Shown here: positions 7,270 through 14,226 of the stretch, piece after piece
How positions within the stretch are numbered: position 1 is the first letter of the stretch
How the letters are laid out: the number at the start of each line of letters is the position of its first letter
Origin: JANWHZ01 sp964527385
Lineage (GTDB): Bacteria > Patescibacteriota > Saccharimonadia > Saccharimonadales > UBA4665
Reading direction: 5' to 3'
Assembly: GCA_964527385.1 (NCBI GenBank)
Contig: CAZGPZ010000023.1
Span: 1 to 16,217 of the forward strand
DNA: 16,217 nt
Notes under the pieces: model-generated
Databases searched by the model: none
What the model saw: the letters and a program-made list of their open reading frames with translations, nothing else
Told to the model about the DNA's origin: nothing
Translations under genes and position numbers: made by a program

Positions 7270-7683
7270 TTATGCCTCCTCCCGCGCGATGAAGCGTGAC
7301 TTCACCGGCAGTTTGTGCGCGGCCAAGCGCATAGCTTCTTGGGCTGTTGCCAGGTCCACCCCCTGGATTTCGAACATAATCGTGCCAGGGCGTACTTTGG
7401 CGACAAAGAATTCTGGGCTGCCTTTGCCGGAACCCATCTTGACGTCAAGCGGTTTGCGGGTAACCGGCGTGTGGGGGAAGATGCGGATCCAGATCTTGCC
7501 ACCGCGTTTGATATAACGGGTCATGGCTTGGCGGGCTGCTTCGATTTGGCGGCTCGTAATCCGCTCGTGGCCTTGGGCCTGAAGTGCAAAGTCACCAAAT
7601 GCGATGTAGTTGCCGCTAGTGGCGACACCACGGATCTTGCCCTTTCTGACCTTGCGGAATTTACCGCCGTTAGGGATTAGCAT
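7270..7683 (-). CDS. rplP: 50S ribosomal protein uL16
   Basis: uL16 helps shape the A site near the peptidyl-transferase centre. The 137-residue protein has the landmarks MLIPNGGKFRKVRKGKIRG, GRI-like RGGKIWIRIFPHTPVTRKP and MGSGKGSPEFFVAKVRPGTIMFEI. Its ATG immediately follows the rpsC stop (TAGATG), with GGGGGAGG just upstream. Confidence 0.98.
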   Translation of the reverse strand: MLIPNGGKFRKVRKGKIRGVATSGNYIAFGDFALQAQGHERITSRQIEAARQAMTRYIKRGGKIWIRIFPHTPVTRKPLDVKMGSGKGSPEFFVAKVRPGTIMFEIQGVDLATAQEAMRLAAHKLPVKSRFIAREEA

Positions 7684-8313
7684 CTAAAGTACCTCCCCCT
7701 TATAAATCCATACCTTCACGCCGATGATGCCGGCAGCAGTTTTCGCGTGGACCAATGCGTAGTCGATATCAGCGCGCAGCGTGTGCAATGGAACCGAGCC
7801 GGCGACTTCTTTTTCGCGCCGGGACATCTCTGCGCCATTCAAGCGGCCACCAATCTGGATACGGACACCTTTGGCGCCAGCACGCATCGTGTTTGCTGCA
7901 GATGATTTGATTGCGCGGCGGAACGAAATGCGGCGCTCAAGTTGGTGGGCGATATTCTCCGCGACCAACTTCGCGTACAATTCGGGTTTCTTGATCTCTT
8001 CGATGTTGACGCGTACCGGCACGTTGTAGATCTTTTCGATGGCGGCTTTCAGCTCCTGGGCGCCTGAACCGCCACGGCCGATGACTACACCAGCTTTTGC
8101 GGTGGTAATTGTCACAGTTACGAGGTTCGGCGTGCGCGTGATCTCGACGCGGTTTATAGCGCCGCGCGAGCCGACTTTGTCTTGGATAAATTTGCGGACT
8201 GCCAGGTCTTGGCCGAGGAACTTCGCGTAGTCGCGCTTGTCAACGAACCACTTGCTGCGCCAATCTTTGTTGACCTGGAGACGCATCGATATTGGGTTTA
8301 CTTTCTGGCCCAT
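7684..8313 (-). CDS. rpsC: 30S ribosomal protein uS3
   Basis: uS3 lies at the mRNA entry site and has helicase-like function. The 209-residue protein starts MGQKVNPISMRLQVNKDW and has the KH domain with GVVIGRGGSGAQEL around residue 75. The C-terminal domain includes GVRIQIGGRLNGAEMSRREKEVAGSVPLHTLRADIDY. It lacks most of the C-terminal tail seen in E. coli S3 (233 residues). The start shares a base with the rplV stop (TAATG). Confidence 0.98.
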   Translation of the reverse strand: MGQKVNPISMRLQVNKDWRSKWFVDKRDYAKFLGQDLAVRKFIQDKVGSRGAINRVEITRTPNLVTVTITTAKAGVVIGRGGSGAQELKAAIEKIYNVPVRVNIEEIKKPELYAKLVAENIAHQLERRISFRRAIKSSAANTMRAGAKGVRIQIGGRLNGAEMSRREKEVAGSVPLHTLRADIDYALVHAKTAAGIIGVKVWIYKGEVL

Positions 8314-8705
8314 TATTTGGTCTCCTTTGATTCTTTAGCTTCTGGGGCTTTTGCGGGTTTCTTGGGGGCCCGTGCTTCCCCGTCAACGACGACGCGGATA
8401 TGGCTGGTCTTGCGCTGGAATGGCAAGGCTCGGCCGTGCGCGGCAGGGCGGTAGCGCTTGAGGCGCGGGCCTGGGGTAACGCTGATCTCAACGATTTTCA
8501 GTGTCTCAGGCTTCAAGTTGTGATTGTGGTCGGCGTTGGCCTTCGCGCTGGCGACGACTTTGCGGACAGCATCGGCGCTACGGCGCGGGGTGTGCTCAAG
8601 GATAACGAGCGCATCGGCGACGCTGCGACCGCGCACCAGTTGTGCAACAATCCCGGCTTTGCGAGGGCTCATGCTTACGCCTTTGGCGATGGCTACGACG
8701 TTCAT
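8313..8705 (-). CDS. rplV: 50S ribosomal protein uL22
   Basis: uL22 lines the exit tunnel with its long beta hairpin. The 130-residue protein has the family landmarks SPRKAGIVAQLVRGRSVADALVIL and ITPGPRLKRYRPAAHGRA-like text (SVTPGPRLKRYRPAAHGRALPFQRKTSHIRVVV). A Lys/Ala/Glu-rich tail of about 20 residues is appended, and its last codons hold the rpsC Shine-Dalgarno. It overlaps rpsS by 4 nt (ATGA). Confidence 0.97.
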   Translation of the reverse strand: MNVVAIAKGVSMSPRKAGIVAQLVRGRSVADALVILEHTPRRSADAVRKVVASAKANADHNHNLKPETLKIVEISVTPGPRLKRYRPAAHGRALPFQRKTSHIRVVVDGEARAPKKPAKAPEAKESKETK

Positions 8706-8971
8706 GCTGCCGCCTTCTTGCCGCCGTGGCTTCGGAACTTGCGGGTAGGCGAAAATTCACCGAGCTTGTGGCCGACCATGTTTTCAGTAACGAACACGGG
8801 GACGTGGACTTTGCCGTTGTGGACCGCGATGGTGCGGCCGACGAATTCGGGGCTGATCGTGCTGGCACGGGCCCAAGTCTTGATGATGGTGCGGTCTTCC
8901 GCCCCCAAGGCTGCTACTTTCTTCGCAAGCTTGAAGTCGACGAACGGTCCTTTCTTCAGGGATCTAGACAT
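8702..8971 (-). CDS. rpsS: 30S ribosomal protein uS19
   Basis: uS19 sits in the head of the small subunit and pairs with uS13. The 89-residue protein starts MSRSLKKGPFVDFKLAKKV and has the signature HNGKVHVPVFVTENMVGHKLGEFSPTRKFRSHG. Its start lies inside the end of the preceding unknown ORF (8-nt overlap), with AGGAGA about 7 nt before the ATG. Confidence 0.98.
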   Translation of the reverse strand: MSRSLKKGPFVDFKLAKKVAALGAEDRTIIKTWARASTISPEFVGRTIAVHNGKVHVPVFVTENMVGHKLGEFSPTRKFRSHGGKKAAA

Positions 8972-9239
8972 TTCGGTCTCCTAGCATGGCTCGTAAGCGT
9001 TGGTCCCTCTCTTCCATAGCTGCGTGGATTGCAGCCATCCAAAACACAATATCATCTGTCGCCCGTACATGCTCTCTTCCGGCTTTATAGGCAAGTGCGA
9101 GCATAACTTCATGGCCACTGAATGTATTAGCAGCATCGCGGCCAAACTCCATTCCGGCACCCACCGCTTCTTCTGATTGGTCGAATTTTTCTGCAAGTTC
9201 GGCCATCCAAGCCTGTGTTTCTCTAATACTGTGTGCCAT
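8964..9239 (-). CDS. Unknown 91-residue ORF embedded between rplB and rpsS
   Basis: I do not recognise this protein. It starts at ATG 9237-9239, 1 nt after the rplB stop, with GAGG in the rplB end as a ribosome-binding site, and overlaps rpsS by 8 nt. The gene spacing says it is translated as part of the operon. The sequence (MAHSIRETQAWMAELAEKFDQ, GMEFGRDAAN, EVMLALAYKAGREHV, IVFWMAAIHAAMEERDQRLRAML) looks wholly alpha-helical, acidic-to-neutral and soluble, with no Lys-rich rRNA-binding character. It is thus unlike its ribosomal neighbours. rplB and rpsS are adjacent in nearly all bacteria. Confidence 0.8.
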   Translation of the reverse strand: MAHSIRETQAWMAELAEKFDQSEEAVGAGMEFGRDAANTFSGHEVMLALAYKAGREHVRATDDIVFWMAAIHAAMEERDQRLRAMLGDRNV

Positions 9240-9240
9240 A

Positions 9241-10077
9241 TTATTTCCTCTTCGCCTCGTGGCGGCTTCTTACGATAAACTTGGTCGTGTTCTTGCGATG
9301 GCGGGTCTTGTAACCAAGCGTCTTCTGGCCCCATGGGGTGCGAGGTGCTTTGGCCATGCGGTGACGGCCACCATCACCACCACCGTGAGGGTGATCAACT
9401 GCGTTCATGACGACGCCGCGAACAGATGGGCGGATGCCTTTGTGGCGTGAACGGCCGGCTTTGCCGAGCTTCACGTTCTGGTGCTGCTCGTTGCCGACCA
9501 TGCCGATGCTGGCAGTACATTCCATGTTGAACAAACGGACTTCGCCGCTTGGCAAGCGTACTTGCGCGCCGGTTTCTTCCTTAGCCATGAGCTGCGCGCT
9601 GTTGCCGGCTGCGCGAGCGATTTGCGCGCCGCGGCCGGGCTGCATCTCGATCGCGTGGATCGTGCTGCCGACTGGGATATCCTTGAGTTTCAGGCGGTTA
9701 CCGGTCTCGATAGGAATTTCTTCGCCGCTCTGGATATGCTGACCGATTTTCATGCCGTTGGCGGCAATGATGTAGTGATACGTGCCGTCCGCTTCTTTGA
9801 TGCGGGCAATGCGTGCGCTGCGGTTCGGGTCATATTCGATATGCTCAATGGTTGCGCTGATGCCATCTTGCAGGCCGAAGTTCACCATGCGGTAAAACTT
9901 GCGGGCGCCACCACCTTGGTGGCGGGTCGTGATCCGGCCCTGGTTGTTGCGGCCGCTGCCACGGCGTTTCGGCGCCAATAATGACCGCACTGGCCGCTTG
10001 GTCGTGATTTCGTCGAAGTTCTGTGTTGTCATGCCGCGGCGGGCCGGGCTGGTTGGGTTGTATTGTTTAATCGGCAT
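9241..10077 (-). CDS. rplB: 50S ribosomal protein uL2
   Basis: uL2 is needed for subunit association and peptidyl-transferase activity. The 278-residue protein has the expected landmarks: MPIKQYNPTSPARRGMT, RNNQGRITTRHQGGGARKFYR, the central IEYDPNRSARIARI, and the C-terminal signature VMNAVDHPHGGGDGGRH with the conserved His residues. It starts 1 nt after the rplW stop. Confidence 0.98.
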   Translation of the reverse strand: MPIKQYNPTSPARRGMTTQNFDEITTKRPVRSLLAPKRRGSGRNNQGRITTRHQGGGARKFYRMVNFGLQDGISATIEHIEYDPNRSARIARIKEADGTYHYIIAANGMKIGQHIQSGEEIPIETGNRLKLKDIPVGSTIHAIEMQPGRGAQIARAAGNSAQLMAKEETGAQVRLPSGEVRLFNMECTASIGMVGNEQHQNVKLGKAGRSRHKGIRPSVRGVVMNAVDHPHGGGDGGRHRMAKAPRTPWGQKTLGYKTRHRKNTTKFIVRSRHEAKRK

Positions 10078-10078
10078 C

Positions 10079-10528
10079 TTATTTGTCTCCCTGCTTCTTG
10101 AACAAGCGGGTTACTGCACCGCCCCGCGGGGAACGGGTAGACTGCTTTGCTTCATTTTTCAACTGCTTCGCAATTGCTTTGTCTGCCTGCTCTTGCGATG
10201 CTGCTTCTTTCTTCTCGTCTTCTTCGACGGCTGCAAAGATAGGCAAGCTATTGCCTCGGGCAAGTTTGACATACGCTTTTTTGGTGTCGCTGCGGACGCC
10301 ATCGGATAAACCACGGCGACGCCCGGTCAGTGATATAGTCCGCTTGGCTTTGCCCTTGATATTCGTAATATTGACTGCTTCGACTGCAACATCGAACTGT
10401 GCTGCGACGGCTCGTGCAACCGTATGCTTGTTTGCCTCTTTTGGCACGTCAAAGACATACACGCGGCCCTGTGAAAGGGCGTACGTTTGCTCGCTCAAGC
10501 GCGGCCGCAAGATTAATGATTTACTCAT
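10079..10528 (-). CDS. rplW: 50S ribosomal protein uL23 with C-terminal extension
   Basis: uL23 lies at the tunnel exit and docks trigger factor and SRP. I chose ATG at 10526-10528 (MSKSLILRPRLSEQTY) because GGAGG precedes it by 9 nt and it overlaps the rplD stop as ATGA; an in-frame start at 10573 would invade rplD. The core (to about residue 95, TKKAYVKLARGNSLPIF) matches the family. About 50 further residues, rich in Glu, Lys, Ala and Gln (EEDEKKEAASQEQADKAIAK...), make 149 in total against about 100 in E. coli. Confidence 0.95.
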   Translation of the reverse strand: MSKSLILRPRLSEQTYALSQGRVYVFDVPKEANKHTVARAVAAQFDVAVEAVNITNIKGKAKRTISLTGRRRGLSDGVRSDTKKAYVKLARGNSLPIFAAVEEDEKKEAASQEQADKAIAKQLKNEAKQSTRSPRGGAVTRLFKKQGDK

Positions 10529-11190
10529 TTCTTTGCCTCCTTGGCGCTTGCTTTCGCGGGCAAGCCAAGCCACTCGCTGACGATCTTCAGGGCGTCTTGC
10601 TCGAACAAAATCGTGTCGGCGTTCATGATCTCGAAGACCGTCAAATACTTGGCGCTAACCACCGTTACTTCCGGGAGGTTCTTTGCCGCACGCATGACAG
10701 TATCGTCTTTCTTGGAAACAGCAATGAGCACGCGTCCGGTCGCGCTGACCTTCGCGAGCAACGCTGCGAGCTTTGCCGTCTTGCCCTCTTGTGCTTCAAC
10801 TGCCTCGACAACGCGGATTTTGCCGCTGTCTGCCGCAAGGCTCAAAGCTTGGCGGAGTGCTGTTCGTTTGGCTTTTACGGGGACAATCAACGTATAGTTC
10901 TCGTTACCAGTTGGTCCGAAAACGATACCGCCGTGCCGCCACTGCGGGACGCGGCTTGAACCAAAGCGGGCTCGGCCGGTACCTTTTTGGCGCCATGGCT
11001 TTTTGCCGCCACCACTAACAAGGCCGCGGGTTTTGGTGGTTGCCAAGTTCACGCGGCCATTTGCGAGGTATGCGTTGTATGCGAGCTTAATGAGCTCGAA
11101 ATTCGTCGGCATGACCGCAAAGACACTCTTGTCCAAAGTTGTCGTAGTAGCAGCCTTGCTGCCCGATTTCGTAAAGGTAGGGACGCTCAT
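10525..11190 (-). CDS. rplD: 50S ribosomal protein uL4
   Basis: uL4 lines the exit tunnel; in E. coli and some relatives it also regulates the S10 operon by binding its leader mRNA. The 221-residue protein has the landmark RGLVSGGGKKPWRQKGTGRARFGSSRVPQWRHGGIVFGP in the tunnel loop region. The last codons (KEAKK) contain the rplW Shine-Dalgarno. The start shares a base with the rplC stop (TAATG). Confidence 0.97.
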   Translation of the reverse strand: MSVPTFTKSGSKAATTTTLDKSVFAVMPTNFELIKLAYNAYLANGRVNLATTKTRGLVSGGGKKPWRQKGTGRARFGSSRVPQWRHGGIVFGPTGNENYTLIVPVKAKRTALRQALSLAADSGKIRVVEAVEAQEGKTAKLAALLAKVSATGRVLIAVSKKDDTVMRAAKNLPEVTVVSAKYLTVFEIMNADTILFEQDALKIVSEWLGLPAKASAKEAKK

Positions 11191-11807
11191 TATTTCGTCT
11201 CCTTCAAAATAACAATCCCTTGGCGTGGGCCAGGGACTGCACCGGTAACACCTATGACGCTATTCGTAATATCGACGAGGGCAACCTTCAGGTTCTTCAC
11301 CGTGACTTGCTCGTGGCCCATTTGTCCTGCCATGCGCTTGCCTGGCCGGATATTCTGAGGATACATAGAACCAATAGAGCCAACGCGGCGGTAAGAGCGG
11401 CCACCGTGGGTCTTGCGCCCGCGATGGAAGTTGTGGCGCTTGATCGTGCCAGCCCAGCCTTTGCCTTTGCTGGTACCTGTCGCGTCTACAGTGTCGCCAA
11501 CTGAAAAGACCTCGAGGTTTATTTTGTCGCCAACCTTGAGGTCTTCGGGTGCTTCTGGAGTGCGGAACTCGCGAATAATCTTCGGGAGCATGCCAGCGCC
11601 TTTAAAATGGCCTGCTTGCGCCTTTGATGTGTTTTGCTTCTTTGCTTCTTCAAAGCCAACTTGCACTGCAGTATAGCCGTCGGTTTCGCCGGTCTTTACC
11701 TGGGTGACAACGTTGGGACTAGCGGAAAGCAAGGTTACGGCAGCAACGGTGCCATCGGGTGCGATGGTACTGGTCATGCCAACCTTTCGTGTGATGAGAG
11801 CTTTCAT
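11190..11807 (-). CDS. rplC: 50S ribosomal protein uL3
   Basis: uL3 is an early assembly protein near the peptidyl-transferase centre. The 205-residue protein starts MKALITRKVGMTSTIAPDG and has the landmarks GTSKGKGWAGTIKRHNFHRGRKTHG and SYRRVGSIGSMYPQNIRPGKRMAGQMG. It is the first gene of the big operon here; rpsJ, its usual upstream partner, lies 3.3 kb away. AGAGG precedes the ATG by about 5 nt. Confidence 0.98.
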   Translation of the reverse strand: MKALITRKVGMTSTIAPDGTVAAVTLLSASPNVVTQVKTGETDGYTAVQVGFEEAKKQNTSKAQAGHFKGAGMLPKIIREFRTPEAPEDLKVGDKINLEVFSVGDTVDATGTSKGKGWAGTIKRHNFHRGRKTHGGRSYRRVGSIGSMYPQNIRPGKRMAGQMGHEQVTVKNLKVALVDITNSVIGVTGAVPGPRQGIVILKETK

Positions 11808-12148
11808 AGTTACCTCTTGTTATTGTTATATGATGTTATCTACTTTTAGGGCATATAACGGCACGCATTAGAGCAATGCGTGCCCTCGTCTGTATCCGCT
11901 CGAATTCGTTTCGTTGCAGGAAAGCTGGTTGTAGCCCTACATAATACACGTCTGGTGAAAATGGCACCCTTGTCTGTAGCTCCAGATTGGATACGTACAC
12001 CACACGTAGATTTCTAAGATACCGTAATAGATTAACACGAGTACATTACTCCTGTCAATGCGGTGTACATAATACTACGATTCTGTACGCTAGCCGCCTT
12101 GACGAGTTGCAAGATAAGGTAGAGGTTGGACTGCGATCTATTTCGGGG
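11808..12148 (-). promoter_or_regulatory. rplC upstream region: long leader and probable promoter
   Basis: These 341 bp between the Nudix gene and rplC contain no convincing gene. In minus-strand order they hold an exact TTGACA at 12053-12058 with a weak -10 18 nt downstream (TAATCT), a second -10-like TATTAT at 11941-11946, and two abutting hairpins at 11825-11884. The region must supply the promoter of the 20-gene operon, but which -10 is used cannot be settled from sequence alone. Confidence 0.5.
11825..11884 (-). promoter_or_regulatory. Two abutting hairpins in the rplC leader
   Basis: A perfect 8-bp stem (GTTATATG at 11825-11832 with CATATAAC at 11852-11859) touches, with no gap, a perfect 10-bp stem (GGCACGCATT at 11860-11869 with AATGCGTGCC at 11875-11884, 5-nt loop). 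The pair ends about 17 nt before the rplC ATG. No U tract follows either stem, so this is not an ordinary terminator. An alternative pairing of AGGGCA (11848-11853) with TGCCCT (11881-11886) would disrupt both stems. Confidence 0.6.
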
Positions 12149-12601
12149 CTATATCTCTTCAAAGTATTCGCCATACGTTGTGCCCATGGCTATAGCTTCT
12201 AAAACGTAGCGTACGTACGGTACTATGTTTTCCGGTAGCTTGGCCTGCGAGAACCACGATAAATCATCACACCGCTCAGGCTCTTTATTAGTGATCTCGC
12301 CGTGCCACTTACTGGCTTCGAAAAATAAGTCTAGGCGCTCCCGGTTATATCGGAGCCCGGTAAACACCTGGCGCATATTTTCCGAGTCTACGATGATTCC
12401 AGCTTCTTCGTTTGCTTCGCGCGCCATTCCTTCGGTGGCAGGCTCGCCAGCTTCCAGGTGGCCAGCAAGAAGGTTATACATGCCATCCATGTAACCGGTA
12501 TTTGCCCGGCGAAGCAATAGGATCTCGTCGCCGCGGCGCAGTAATAGATAGATGCTAGGAACTAGCGTGAAATGACCTTCTCTGCCAGAATTGTTGCTCA
12601 T
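12149..12601 (-). CDS. Nudix hydrolase
   Basis: Nudix enzymes hydrolyse nucleoside diphosphates linked to another group, often damaged nucleotides. The 150-residue protein has a complete Nudix box at residues 47-69 (GHLEAGEPATEGMAREANEEAGI: G, E53, R61-E62, E65-E66, G68). The substrate cannot be told from the sequence. I chose ATG at 12599-12601 (MSNNSGREGHF) over a TTG at 12617-12619, since a TATACT -10 lies 6 nt before the ATG and would overlap an upstream start. No Shine-Dalgarno is seen, suggesting a leaderless message. It is a single gene between the small membrane ORF and rplC. Confidence 0.93.
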   Translation of the reverse strand: MSNNSGREGHFTLVPSIYLLLRRGDEILLLRRANTGYMDGMYNLLAGHLEAGEPATEGMAREANEEAGIIVDSENMRQVFTGLRYNRERLDLFFEASKWHGEITNKEPERCDDLSWFSQAKLPENIVPYVRYVLEAIAMGTTYGEYFEEI

Positions 12602-12607
12602 TTGAGG

Positions 12608-12613
12608 AGTATA
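12608..12613 (-). promoter_or_regulatory. Nudix gene -10 element, probably leaderless
   Basis: TATACT (5 of 6 to TATAAT) on the minus strand with 6 nt between it and the A of the ATG, so the usual start point falls on the start codon. No convincing -35 was found. Confidence 0.45.
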
Positions 12614-12644
12614 CACCAACGGCGTGGCTGCGCCGTATAGTGAT

Positions 12645-12911
12645 CTAATATGTTATCATCAGGCCGATTTGCGACCAGAAGCCGACGAGCATCGCGATGA
12701 GCAGCACGGCGTATTCGATCTTGCGGTCTATCTTGAAATGGTCATGCATGGCAAACAGCACACCAAGGACTAAGCCGACTGGCAACGGGATGGATATGCT
12801 GCCATGTTCGATACGCACCCACAAGGTGCCAATAATCAAATACATGGCGAGCTTTAAAGCATACACGCTGTCAAGTTCAGCATTTTTGAGTCTCTGTTTG
12901 TTTTTAGCCAT
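12645..12911 (-). CDS. Small membrane protein, two to three predicted helices
   Basis: The 88-residue ORF starts MAKNKQRLKNAELD and is unfamiliar. Hydrophobic stretches lie at about residues 17-31 (VYALKLAMYLIIGTLW), 41-55 (IPLPVGLVLGVLFAM) and 67-86 (EYAVLLIAMLVGFWSQIGLMI), separated by charged turns (HDHFKIDRK), so an inner-membrane protein is likely. The open frame continues upstream to 13301, but that part overlaps the plus-strand gene and the promoter region, so I start at ATG 12909-12911. It is divergently transcribed from the plus-strand unknown gene. Confidence 0.7.
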   Translation of the reverse strand: MAKNKQRLKNAELDSVYALKLAMYLIIGTLWVRIEHGSISIPLPVGLVLGVLFAMHDHFKIDRKIEYAVLLIAMLVGFWSQIGLMITY

Positions 12912-12951
12912 TAGTGTTATTGAAACACGCGGCATGCCTTGTGGCAAGCGA

Positions 12952-12961
12952 ATTATATAGT
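12952..12961. promoter_or_regulatory. Overlapping divergent -10 elements
   Basis: On the minus strand TATAAT occupies 12952-12957 (exact consensus); on the plus strand TATAGT occupies 12956-12961 (5 of 6). They would serve the small membrane gene and the 224-residue gene, whose ATG lies 12 nt beyond TATAGT. No good -35 partner is visible for either. Inverted repeats (GTGTT-5 nt-AACAC, 12914-12928; CTTG-3 nt-CAAG, 12938-12948) lie between the -10 elements and the minus-strand gene. Confidence 0.45.
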
Positions 12962-12972
12962 AGGATTGGTGT

Positions 12973-13647
12973 ATGGCGTTTATTCCTGAGGAGGCAGCCA
13001 TAGCGCGAGCCGATGCAATAAACATTGGCGAGTCGGTGGTTGTCCCGGCCAAGCTGATTCGTGAAGAGTGCGCTGGGTGGAACGAGATACTCTTGCACTG
13101 CGGGAGCGTAGAAAGACAGGCTATACAACTGGCGATAGCCATTGATAGTGATATGTATGATGCGGTGCCCGCCGCTCGTGACATCGCCCGTCGAGCCAAC
13201 GCGCCGCCACTGCTCAGACGAAAGATGCAAAACGGCGCATTCCATGTCGAGGTTGGACGCATGGCAGCGACGTACGCGTTTTCAAGATTCATGCGCTCCA
13301 TATTCCCACAACTTTCAGATGAGCCGCGCCGAGCGTATGTTGACGATGGTTATGACCTTATCGACGATAGGTCATCAGCGCTCATTGCCCCCAGGGATTT
13401 TCTGGACAAGCTTATATCTGAAGAGCATGCTGCTTTGCGCATCGGCGAATGGTGGTTCCAGGACGAAACTAGCCACACGCATGTCAAAGCTACTTACCGT
13501 CCGACGCCATCGCGGTCCTGTATCAAAAAAATATCCGAAGAAGATGGCTGCAGCCCGGAGGATGCGCTGCGGCGGTTCAGCTCTCTCGGATATGTGGCAC
13601 TGCGCCCATATGCTAGCGCAGCGTGGTTAAAGGGCCATTTGGGATAA
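12973..13647 (+). CDS. Hypothetical protein, plus strand
   Basis: I do not recognise this 224-residue protein (MAFIPEEAAIARADAINIGES). It is soluble by eye, with no signal peptide or membrane segment. The middle has a Arg/Ala-rich stretch (AARDIARRANAPPLLRRKM) and then an acidic run (YVDDGYDLIDD); the end is EEDGCSPEDALRRFSSLGYVALRPY. AGGA lies 7 nt before the ATG. It is the only complete plus-strand gene in the window and runs convergently into idi with 14 bp between stop codons. A long open frame on the opposite strand overlaps its 5' half but looks like a shadow. Confidence 0.7.
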   Translation: MAFIPEEAAIARADAINIGESVVVPAKLIREECAGWNEILLHCGSVERQAIQLAIAIDSDMYDAVPAARDIARRANAPPLLRRKMQNGAFHVEVGRMAATYAFSRFMRSIFPQLSDEPRRAYVDDGYDLIDDRSSALIAPRDFLDKLISEEHAALRIGEWWFQDETSHTHVKATYRPTPSRSCIKKISEEDGCSPEDALRRFSSLGYVALRPYASAAWLKGHLG

Positions 13648-13661
13648 GCAGGCGCTGAGGG

Positions 13662-14219
13662 TCATGCCTTGCTAAGGGTGAGGAATGGCTGCACGTTCTG
13701 GACAAGCCGGTACTGGTCTTTACACCACCAGCTCATTTTGTCCGGCTGCTCGTGAAGCCACTTGGCGTATTCGCCCCAGCCGAGCCACTCATATGCCTCG
13801 ACTTCGTCAGGGTTTGGTTTTGGATCTCCCGTAACATACGCAACAAAGATCGGGCAGAACTCGTGCTCGACAATGCCTTTGTAGGGTGGTGTTTTATAGA
13901 TGTACTTCGGTATGATGCATTGGATATTTTCCAAATATTTTAACCCTAACTCAAAAGACCCACGCCGCCGAATAGCGTCTTCGATTGCTTCGCCTGTGCT
14001 CGGGTGGCCGCAAAAACTATTGCTCCACACGCCCGGCCAAACTTTCTTGGATAATGCGCGTTGAGTCACCAGGAACTTGCTATCGCTACGTCGCAAAATA
14101 TAACACGAAAATGCCAAATGTAATTTTGTATCGCCGTTGTGGCTCGCCAATTTTGATCCAGTTTCCCCAGTTGGAGTGCCATCTGCATGCATAAAAATGA
14201 TCTGTTCTTGCTCAGTCAT
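13662..14219 (-). CDS. idi: Isopentenyl-diphosphate delta-isomerase, type I
   Basis: This cytosolic Nudix-fold enzyme interconverts isopentenyl and dimethylallyl diphosphate. The 185-residue protein follows E. coli Idi closely: TKLHLAFSCYI, TQRALSKKVWPGVWSNSFCGHP, EDAIRRRGSFELGL and GIVEHEFCPIF. The catalytic Cys70, metal-binding His27, His34 and His72 and acidic Glu118 and Glu120 are all visible. The isoprenoid synthesis steps that would feed it are not in the window, and many CPR genomes lack them. A TGCTATATT extended -10 ends 7 nt before the ATG, with no Shine-Dalgarno, so the message is probably leaderless. Confidence 0.96.
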   Translation of the reverse strand: MTEQEQIIFMHADGTPTGETGSKLASHNGDTKLHLAFSCYILRRSDSKFLVTQRALSKKVWPGVWSNSFCGHPSTGEAIEDAIRRRGSFELGLKYLENIQCIIPKYIYKTPPYKGIVEHEFCPIFVAYVTGDPKPNPDEVEAYEWLGWGEYAKWLHEQPDKMSWWCKDQYRLVQNVQPFLTLSKA

Positions 14220-14226
14220 ATCTATA

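Noticed and set aside
11860..11884. 10-bp hairpin before rplC as a rho-independent terminator of the Nudix gene
   Set aside because: No U tract follows on either strand; it is better described as a leader structure.
11987..12202. 71-codon plus-strand ORF upstream of the Nudix stop
   Set aside because: It overlaps the end of the Nudix gene and the putative rplC promoter region, has no ribosome-binding site and an implausible composition.
12619..12636. 6-bp inverted repeat ACGGCG/CGCCGT as a terminator of the small membrane gene
   Set aside because: The stem is short and is followed by GT-rich sequence rather than a U tract; it may be chance.
12912..13301. Upstream part of the long minus-strand open frame that contains the small membrane gene
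   Set aside because: It overlaps the start of the plus-strand 224-residue gene and the divergent promoter; its sequence lacks the character of the 88-residue membrane part. The ATG at 12911 is the better start.
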